In this document: positions 49,572-55,046 of the stretch, one piece after another | How the letters are laid out: every line of letters starts with the position of its first letter | How positions within the stretch are numbered: position 1 is the stretch's first letter | Origin: a virus | Strand: one strand, 5' to 3' | Length of the DNA: 55,046 nucleotides | IMG/VR virus record: IMGVR_UViG_3300020451_002514 | Coordinates: 1-55,046 of that record | Program-made: the position numbers and the translations under genes | Notes under the pieces: model-generated | Seen by the model: only the letters and a program-made list of their open reading frames with translations | Told to the model about the DNA's origin: nothing | Databases searched by the model: none

Positions 49572-50314
49572 AGTTTTTAGTTATAGGTGAAACTTGTAAA
49601 GACGAGTTTTGCTATGGCAAAGCTAATCGTTTGTGTCCAGAAGCTCCTGTTCCTGTATTTATACCAGATCATAATACAAGCAACTTAGGTATGGCGGCTA
49701 ATGTTTATGAAAATATGCGGGCTATAGATAATGAGACTCATAAAGATATGCCTCTTAAAAATGACATAGCATTAAGTACTAATTACTGCGTTGGTTCTAA
49801 AACTAGATATATTGACATAGAATCAAATCAAATGTTTTTAAGGGTTGATACAGATAAGTATGAACCTTGCGACAAACTGCCAGAAAACATAGAATCATTT
49901 GATGCTATTATTGTTTCAGATTATAACAAAGGTTACCTAACAGACTCGCAGTTAAGAGAGATAGCAAGTAGGAGCAAGCTAAGTTTTTTAGATACGAAAA
50001 AAAACTATAATCAAGAATGGGCTAATTTGTTTACTTTTATTAAGATAAATGAAAAAGAACATAAGGAGAACGGTTGGACACATCAAGGAGAGAACTTGAT
50101 AATTACAAAAGGTTCAAAGGGTTGTTGGTATAATAGCAAAGATTATAAACTGAGTAAACCTTCAGAAGTTAGAGATGTTTCGGGCGCAGGAGACACATTC
50201 TTAGCTGCGTTTGCCTACTCATATACTGCTACAAAAGACATTGAATGCTCAATAATATATGCTCAAGATTGTTGTCAAAGAGTCATTAAAAAGAAAGGCG
50301 TTGCTACAATATGA
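49568..50314 (+). CDS. hldE1: D-glycero-beta-D-manno-heptose-7-phosphate kinase (HldE N-terminal half as a gene)
   Basis: A 248-residue PfkB/ribokinase-fold protein. 'ANRLCPEAPVPVF' (19-31) is very close to HldE's 'RISPEAPVPV', which binds the heptose. 'FDAIIVSDYNKGYLT' matches HldE's 'SDY-KG-L', and 'RDVSGAGDTFLAAFA' has the anion-hole and catalytic Asp209 (GAGD). It phosphorylates heptose 7-phosphate at C1. It is shorter than the E. coli domain (~315), and its partner half follows as a separate gene in an ATGA overlap. Confidence 0.85.
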   Translation: MKFLVIGETCKDEFCYGKANRLCPEAPVPVFIPDHNTSNLGMAANVYENMRAIDNETHKDMPLKNDIALSTNYCVGSKTRYIDIESNQMFLRVDTDKYEPCDKLPENIESFDAIIVSDYNKGYLTDSQLREIASRSKLSFLDTKKNYNQEWANLFTFIKINEKEHKENGWTHQGENLIITKGSKGCWYNSKDYKLSKPSEVRDVSGAGDTFLAAFAYSYTATKDIECSIIYAQDCCQRVIKKKGVATI

Positions 50315-50805
50315 AACATAGAAAAATAGTATCATTTGAAGAAGTTAAGCAAGAGAGGCTTTTTGCAAAAGAGCTTGAATCTTGTGGAATAAAAAAGTTT
50401 TTTATTTTCACCAATGGATGTTTTGATTTATTCCATGCTGGTCATGCAAGCCTACTTAATGCAATGAAGAGCGCTTGTAGTTTAAACTCTAAGCTGGTAG
50501 TTGGTATAAATGGAGATGCGAGTGTTAAATCTATAAAAGGTAAAAACAGACCAATAATACCAGCGAAACAAAGAGCTTATACAGTAGCTTGTCATGAATC
50601 TGTTGATTATGTTTTTATTTTTAATACTAAAACTGTAGCTAAACAACTAAAAGAACTTCAGCCAGACTTCTGGTGTAAGGGTGGCGATTATGATGAAGAT
50701 GCTTTAAATAAATCAGAGATGAAAGCAAAAGGTAATGCTATATTAAAAGTTATACCATTTATAGAAAACATAAGCACTAGCGATATTATTAAAAAAATAA
50801 AATGA
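50311..50805 (+). CDS. hldE2: D-glycero-beta-D-manno-heptose-1-phosphate adenylyltransferase (HldE C-terminal half as a gene)
   Basis: A 164-residue cytidylyltransferase-like protein. 'FTNGCFDLFHAGHASLLNAMKSA' has NGCFD (35-39) and His42-x-Gly-His45, the nucleotidyl-transfer HxGH motif. 'LVVGINGDASVKSIKGKNRPIIPAKQRAYTVACHESVDYVFIF' matches RfaE2 (VVA-N-D-SV-RLKG--RP--P---R---LA---VD-V--F). It joins AMP to heptose 1-phosphate to give ADP-D,D-heptose. E. coli fuses it to the kinase; here the two are separate, overlapping genes. Confidence 0.88.
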   Translation: MKHRKIVSFEEVKQERLFAKELESCGIKKFFIFTNGCFDLFHAGHASLLNAMKSACSLNSKLVVGINGDASVKSIKGKNRPIIPAKQRAYTVACHESVDYVFIFNTKTVAKQLKELQPDFWCKGGDYDEDALNKSEMKAKGNAILKVIPFIENISTSDIIKKIK

Positions 50806-51140
50806 AATACATTGTAGATATTGACGGCACAATTTGTACACATGACAGCCCAGATACTCCTTACGACCAAGCAAGGCCAATAAAAGATAGGATACACTTT
50901 TTTAATCAATTATTTGATGCTGGTCATGAGATAGTTTACTGGACTGCTAGAGGGGGTAATAGTGGCAAAGATCATACTACCTTAACAAAAAAACAACTTG
51001 ATCAGTGGGGCGTTAAAAGAACAAAATTAATGATGGGTAAGCCGCCATATGATTATTGGATTGACGATAAAGCTTACAATGTAAAAGATTTTTTTATGAC
51101 TGACACGACAACGGGGGAGACAAAAACAATTACATTATGA
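50802..51140 (+). CDS. HAD-superfamily phosphatase (second GmhB-type candidate)
   Basis: A 112-residue protein. Asp6-Ile-Asp8-Gly-Thr is motif I, Thr48 in 'IVYWTARG' motif II, Lys80 motif III and Asp88-Asp89 motif IV. This resembles capsule-biosynthesis and polynucleotide-phosphatase-like HAD proteins. Its overlap with the heptose adenylyltransferase gene (ATGA) makes it the best positional candidate for removing the C7 phosphate between the kinase and adenylyltransferase steps. GmhB itself is longer (~190), so this would be non-orthologous. Confidence 0.7.
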   Translation: MKYIVDIDGTICTHDSPDTPYDQARPIKDRIHFFNQLFDAGHEIVYWTARGGNSGKDHTTLTKKQLDQWGVKRTKLMMGKPPYDYWIDDKAYNVKDFFMTDTTTGETKTITL

Positions 51141-51673
51141 TATCAAATAAAGCAAAAAGCTTATCTTCAGCGGGGCATATAAATCAATCTTTTAAGGCAG
51201 GGACAGAAGGTCAGCAAAGATTTTATGATTCTTGTAGAGCATTAAATAAAGATATAAAGAAAACCTCAAAAGCTGATGATATTGTAAACCATACAGATTT
51301 TGTTGTAGATGGTCAGACTTTTGATGTTAAAGGTTTAAAAAAGACGCAAAAAGAGGGTAAAATTTTACTAGAGTTAAAAAATGTTCAAGGTAAAATGGGT
51401 TGGTGCAACCATGAACTAAAACCTGAGTGGATAGCTTTTGATTTCGGAGCATTTTTCCTTTGTGTTCGAAATACTCATTTAAGAGAGTTGGTGGAAAATA
51501 AGTGCGATTGGACTGATGAAGTTTCTAGAGTAAATGATGCTTTATATAAAGGTTATACTAGAAAAGATAGAAAAGATTTAATGACTGTTGTAACCTTGTT
51601 TGATGTTTTAAATACATGCGAGCATTGGTTTTTACCTTATCAGGAACATCGTTCCCCAATGGAGCTTCTATAG
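51137..51673 (+). CDS. PD-(D/E)XK nuclease-like hypothetical protein
   Basis: A 178-residue protein. 'DFVVDGQTFDVKGLKKTQKEGKILLELKNVQGKMGWCN' looks like a small nuclease core (D-x(n)-E-x-K, with Asp in 'TFDVKG' and 'LELKN'), followed by helices and a 'FGAFFLCVRN' strand. It starts in an ATGA overlap at the end of the cupin-HldE block. A DNA-processing enzyme is possible, but the match is by motif only. Confidence 0.45.
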   Translation: MISNKAKSLSSAGHINQSFKAGTEGQQRFYDSCRALNKDIKKTSKADDIVNHTDFVVDGQTFDVKGLKKTQKEGKILLELKNVQGKMGWCNHELKPEWIAFDFGAFFLCVRNTHLRELVENKCDWTDEVSRVNDALYKGYTRKDRKDLMTVVTLFDVLNTCEHWFLPYQEHRSPMELL

Positions 51674-51700
51674 TGTAAAAATAGTAAATATATACATATC

Positions 51701-53287
51701 ATGCCTCTTCCAGTTCCAAATAATAACGAAAAAAAAAGCGACTTCATGAGTCGTTGTGTTACAAATTTAACAGATAAAAAAGAATTTAAGGATAACCAGC
51801 AGAGAGTTGCAGTCTGTATGAATATCTTTAGTGATTCTGAATCTAAAGCTTCTGTAGTTACAGGAGAAGGTGAAGACAAAAAATTATTTTTCACTGAAGC
51901 GGCTAATGAAAATAAGACTTTAAATAAACCATTCAGGACTTCAAAAGGGCCAAAGAAGTTTTCTGTTTATGTAAAAAATAAAAAAGGAAACGTCGTTAAA
52001 GTAAATTTTGGTGATCCAAATATGGAAATAAAAAGAGATGACCCTAAAAGAAGAAAAGCTTTTAGGAGCAGACATAGCTGCGATACAGCTAAAGATAAAA
52101 CAACTCCTAGATATTGGTCCTGCAAAATGTGGAGCGCTAGGAGTGTCACTAATATAACCAAGGGATCAGAAGAGTATGAGTGGGATGGAGAAACACTATT
52201 TGACCATGACGAGCTTTTGTCTGCTTGTCCATCATTAGCTTATGTTGATGAAATAACAGAGGAATCAGAAGCAGCAAAACGTCGTGGTCCTAAAAGTGGA
52301 GCGCAGACACCAGCAGAACCAAGTGAAAGGAAAAAGGGTTCTAAAAGAAATCCAAAAGGTAGTGCTAAAAAAGGTGGAGGCAAAATTACATTTAGTGAAA
52401 AGACAACTAATGCACTAAAAGAAAAAGTAAAGGCACACAATGCCAAATATTCAAAGAAGGTGACTTTAGGCCAGTTGAAGCGTGTTTACAGGCGTGGTGC
52501 TGGAGCTTTTAGTACATCTCATAGGCCAAATATGAGTAGGCACGGTTGGGCTATGGCTAGAGTGAATACATTTCTTAAAATGATGAGAGGTGGAAAGGTA
52601 AAAGAATCATACAGAAAAGCCGATCAAGATATAGCTAAAGCTGCTTACAAAGATAAAAAAGTCTATGGCATGGATATGGAGGATAAAGAAAAGACTGTAT
52701 TTAAATCTTATATGAGTCACTGCATGATGACTGATGGTGAGCTTATTGACACAAAAGATATGGATATGGACAAAACAATGTCTACTTGTGCAGTTCAGTA
52801 CAAGAAAGATAGAGCCATGCTTATGGAAGAGAACGAGGGTCAGTTAACAGAAAAGCAAAAAAAACTTCCTAGCTGGTTGCAAAAACAAATTTTAAAGAAA
52901 CAAAAAGAAAAGGAGAGTAGCGCTCACCATTATGGCAAAAAGAAAAAGTCTTATGGCTCTCCTGATGTAAGTAAACATTACTTTGAAACCAAAGAAGAGG
53001 CTGAAAAAGATGCAGAGAAGATGGGTTTGAAAGGTATCCACACACATAAAACTGATGATGGTAAGACTTTGTATATGGCAGGTCCAAATCATGAGGCTTT
53101 TATGAAGCGTCACGATGAGATTTTGAAAGAGAAAGAAAAATCTGACAGTAGCCTTTGGGAGAATATCAGAAAGAAAAAAGAGCGTATTAAAAGAGGTTCT
53201 GGAGAAAAGATGAGGAAAAAAGGTGATAAGGGCGCTCCTACACCAGAGCAAATGGAAAGAGCAAAAGGTTCAGAGAAATCTAATTAA
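51701..53287 (+). CDS. Large basic phage protein with DUF5824-like region
   Basis: A 528-residue, Lys-rich protein. Residues ~95-150 hold 'VKVNFGDPNMEIKRDDPKRRKAFRSRHSCDTAKDKTTPRYWSCKMWS', a Cys/Trp-rich block I recall from other phage genomes. Residues ~245-300 hold 'VTLGQLKRVYRRGAGAFSTSHRPNMSRHGWAMARVNTFLKMMRGG', which I associate with DUF5824. The C-terminal third is charged and helical and contains a small strand-helix unit around 'YFETKEEAEKDAEKMG'. Low-complexity linkers join the parts. A prohead-core, scaffold or DNA-associated virion role is plausible. Confidence 0.55.
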   Translation: MPLPVPNNNEKKSDFMSRCVTNLTDKKEFKDNQQRVAVCMNIFSDSESKASVVTGEGEDKKLFFTEAANENKTLNKPFRTSKGPKKFSVYVKNKKGNVVKVNFGDPNMEIKRDDPKRRKAFRSRHSCDTAKDKTTPRYWSCKMWSARSVTNITKGSEEYEWDGETLFDHDELLSACPSLAYVDEITEESEAAKRRGPKSGAQTPAEPSERKKGSKRNPKGSAKKGGGKITFSEKTTNALKEKVKAHNAKYSKKVTLGQLKRVYRRGAGAFSTSHRPNMSRHGWAMARVNTFLKMMRGGKVKESYRKADQDIAKAAYKDKKVYGMDMEDKEKTVFKSYMSHCMMTDGELIDTKDMDMDKTMSTCAVQYKKDRAMLMEENEGQLTEKQKKLPSWLQKQILKKQKEKESSAHHYGKKKKSYGSPDVSKHYFETKEEAEKDAEKMGLKGIHTHKTDDGKTLYMAGPNHEAFMKRHDEILKEKEKSDSSLWENIRKKKERIKRGSGEKMRKKGDKGAPTPEQMERAKGSEKSN

Positions 53288-53300
53288 AAATTAATTTTAA

Positions 53301-53462
53301 TTACCTAAACACAACATAAATTAGTCCTAGAATTATAACTATTAGGATTTTTATCGGGATATCATCCCAAGGGGGCTTTATGTTATTAAAGTCCTTCGCT
53401 TCTTTTTTTGTCCTAGGTCTTTCAGTCACTCTACTTCTTGGGTAATCTTCGTCTATGGTCAT
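53301..53462 (-). CDS. Small single-pass membrane protein, 53 residues
   Basis: ATG at 53462 to TAA at 53301-53303 on the minus strand. The first ~35 residues are charged (TIDEDYPRSRVTERPRTKK...), then 'PPWDDIPIKILIVIILGLIYVVF' forms one membrane segment, ending FR. It fills most of the 296-base gap between two + strand genes. Charged tail plus helix is a pattern seen in many small phage membrane proteins. Function unknown. Confidence 0.55.
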   Translation of the reverse strand: MTIDEDYPRSRVTERPRTKKEAKDFNNIKPPWDDIPIKILIVIILGLIYVVFR

Positions 53463-53547
53463 TTTACACTACTTACATCTATATGCAAGTTTGGTAAAAA
53501 AAAGTACGTGTCATTTATGTAACATGTTTTCATTTTTCGAATAAAAA

Positions 53548-53576
53548 TTGAAATAGGTGTAATTATTTTATATCAT
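53548..53576 (+). promoter_or_regulatory. Sigma-70-type promoter for the 53584 gene
   Basis: TTGAAA (53548-53553), 17-base spacer, TATCAT (53571-53576), the same -10 as the nrd promoter. The GTG start at 53584 lies seven bases after the -10, on the predicted transcription start. Confidence 0.65.
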
Positions 53577-53583
53577 TATTAAA

Positions 53584-53931
53584 GTGAAAACCATCGTAAA
53601 AAAGACCATAAAGTTTGAAACAAAGCGGCACGACTTTGATAATGATTTTGCATATATTGAACATTGGCAGAATACAACACTCAAAGATTGCTATTTTGCA
53701 GAAAAACAATATCTTTTTCCAGATGGATCGCTAAAAATAGGTGGTACTAAGTATTTTTACTCGCCTTTCTCTGGAGAAGATATAGAAAAACAGATCGAAC
53801 CCGTTAATTTTAATAAATTTAAATGGTTTGATAGATTATTTTATATAAACAGAGAAGGTGAGATTTGTCCTATTTGCCAAAAGTGTGAGTTAGACAACGA
53901 ATTATCTTCTACAAAAAATGAAGATATTTAA
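53584..53931 (+). CDS. Hypothetical protein with C-terminal Cys cluster
   Basis: A 115-residue protein from GTG 53584. Aromatic-rich strands ('AYIEHWQNTTLKDCYFAEKQYLFPDGSLKIGGTKYFY') precede 'ICPICQKCELD', a three-Cys cluster that might bind metal. It shares a base with the ATG of the fiber-like gene that follows, so it may be a chaperone or adaptor for it. No family recognised. Confidence 0.55.
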   Translation: MKTIVKKTIKFETKRHDFDNDFAYIEHWQNTTLKDCYFAEKQYLFPDGSLKIGGTKYFYSPFSGEDIEKQIEPVNFNKFKWFDRLFYINREGEICPICQKCELDNELSSTKNEDI

Positions 53932-55046
53932 TGGCTGACATATTTGAAGACGGATTTGTAGATACATCTCAGCACGTTTATAGAGATTTTAGTGTTCCAA
54001 ACACTGATCCTTTTGGAGTTAGCATATTTGCTAATACAGATTCAGATGGCGTACCAACCAGCTATAGCTATAGTTTCAACCAAGCTTATGCTTTTAATAG
54101 CGCTATAGCTGGAGATTTAAGTAGATCTAGCGGAGTTATACAAGGGATGGATCAGTCTTATACTGTTCCAGTGGGTCAAGATATAGAGTTTAAAGTTGCC
54201 TTAAATATAAATAAGGAAAATTTAATAATAGAACAAGCAACTTTTTTTACTGGTGAACCTTCTCAAGAGGGGCAAGATACAAGTTCAGGTATTTATCCAA
54301 TTTTTGATTATAAAACGGAAGATAATAGTAATTTTTATAGAAGTATCTATCAAATATGCACCGTTAGAGATGGAAATGTTGTTACTAGGACTATAAGAGA
54401 TAATATTCATTTAGATAATATACAAATTAAGCAATTAGGTGATACAGGAGCTGCTTCAAATGGTACTGGAGGTAAAGTTCACTTAATTCAAGAATCTGGC
54501 CAATATAATAGTTCTGTACCAATTCTTTTGAGAGGTATTTCTGGAGGTTCAGGCATACAAGTTAGATATGACGATGATAATCCAACTGCTGGTAATTTTA
54601 TAATTATAGATTCGTCTGGCGCTGCTGGTGGCGGAGGAGGAGGTGGTGGAGTAGGTAGCTGCGCTAACGTTGGAGATGCGGCAGATGTTTATGTGGAAGG
54701 TACTGATAGTCCATTTAAGTTTAGAAGCCTTACAGGTGCTGAAGGCGCTGCCCTTAGACTTCCTGATAATGAAATTTATGTCGTTCAAGATGGGAATGTA
54801 ATAAGATTCAGTGGTCAAGGAGTTCATTTATCTAACACTGGTAACACTGCAAGTAGCGTAAAGATATATCATGATTCCCCAAACGAAACTGGTCCAGTTA
54901 CTAAAAGCAAAGCGGCCTTTAGAGAAATATATTCAGAGGATGGCTCTATTGATATAGGACTTGCTAACTCTAATAATACTATAAGTATTGAGTATGATTC
55001 TGGCAAATATAAACCTTATTACAACTGGACTGGAGAAAATGTAGGT
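53931..55046 (+). CDS. Partial fiber-like virion protein with poly-Gly hinge
   Basis: The frame is open from ATG 53931 to the window end (372 codons), so the gene continues. It shares a base with the upstream TAA. The product is Ser/Gly/Asn/Thr-rich. 'DTGAASNGTGGKVHLIQESGQ' and 'GSGIQVRYDDDNPTAGNFIIIDSSG' are followed by eight Gly in a row (~residues 230-237) and then 'CANVGDAADVYVEGTDSPFKFRSLTGAEGAALRL', 'AFREIYSEDGSIDIG'. This is typical of long tail fibers; the Gly run suggests a flexible joint. Confidence 0.65.
   Translation, partial: MADIFEDGFVDTSQHVYRDFSVPNTDPFGVSIFANTDSDGVPTSYSYSFNQAYAFNSAIAGDLSRSSGVIQGMDQSYTVPVGQDIEFKVALNINKENLIIEQATFFTGEPSQEGQDTSSGIYPIFDYKTEDNSNFYRSIYQICTVRDGNVVTRTIRDNIHLDNIQIKQLGDTGAASNGTGGKVHLIQESGQYNSSVPILLRGISGGSGIQVRYDDDNPTAGNFIIIDSSGAAGGGGGGGGVGSCANVGDAADVYVEGTDSPFKFRSLTGAEGAALRLPDNEIYVVQDGNVIRFSGQGVHLSNTGNTASSVKIYHDSPNETGPVTKSKAAFREIYSEDGSIDIGLANSNNTISIEYDSGKYKPYYNWTGENVG

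Noticed and set aside
1-55046. CRISPR array or diversity-generating retroelement
   Set aside because: No regularly spaced repeats with spacers, no reverse transcriptase and no template/variable repeat pair were seen.
1-55046. Integrated prophage or insertion sequence
   Set aside because: No integrase, transposase, att-like repeats or flanking bacterial genes; the window reads as continuous phage DNA.

Overview
The window is an interior piece of a large, AT-rich tailed double-stranded DNA phage (Caudoviricetes). Both ends are cut inside open reading frames. Genes are packed tightly, mostly joined by ATGA or TAATG stop-start overlaps. Virion protein genes sit beside a phage-type replication module, a class I ribonucleotide reductase and a lysis cassette. 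No integrase or tRNA was seen. The host should be Gram-negative: there is a lipoprotein spanin candidate, a signal-peptide-bearing outer-membrane beta-barrel, and many genes for lipopolysaccharide-type sugars. The host genus cannot be read from the sequence; a marine or other aquatic bacterium is only a guess.

Layout. (1) 1-8384, + strand: tail, baseplate and other virion proteins, including two related ~520-residue proteins, a LamG-like protein and a hub-like 889-residue protein. (2) 8387-15841, mostly - strand: an SSB with an acidic tail, a GT4/GT9 glycosyltransferase pair in which one GT9 domain is split over two genes, a possible annealing protein, an FmdB-like protein, Hsp20, another glycosyltransferase and a sigma factor; one fiber-like gene lies among them on the + strand. 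(3) 15841-18749: a divergent control region with a near-consensus promoter, an array of GTAA-N2-3-TTAC sites and a long hairpin, then nrdB and a short nrdA without an ATP cone. (4) 19008-29782: a + strand run of 15 surface-glycan genes. (5) 29803-41829: replication and recombination, with RecA/UvsX-like protein, endonuclease, DnaB, DnaG, Cas4/RecB-like nuclease, a C-family polymerase split into PHP, proofreading exonuclease and polymerase genes, and a ClpA-like double AAA+ protein. (6) 41852-44117: small proteins, an HldD-like epimerase and an embedded spanin pair. (7) 44140-48580: an adhesin-like protein, small proteins, the outer-membrane barrel, holin, an unknown two-helix membrane protein and endolysin. 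(8) 48624-51673: small proteins, then cupin, HldE kinase half, HldE nucleotidyltransferase half, HAD phosphatase and a nuclease-like protein. (9) 51701-55046: a large basic DUF5824-like protein, a hidden minus-strand membrane peptide and fiber-like proteins.

Two themes stand out. First, candidates for every step of ADP-L-glycero-D-manno-heptose synthesis are present (GmhA-like, HldE1, two GmhB-type HAD proteins, HldE2, HldD), together with GT9 heptosyltransferase-like enzymes. The phage may therefore build and transfer its own heptose, remodelling host LPS or its own particle. Second, I found no Shine-Dalgarno sequence at the starts I checked, and several sigma-70-type promoters place the predicted transcription start at or within a few bases of the start codon. 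This suggests leaderless, SD-independent expression. All functions are inferred by reading motifs; no database search was run.
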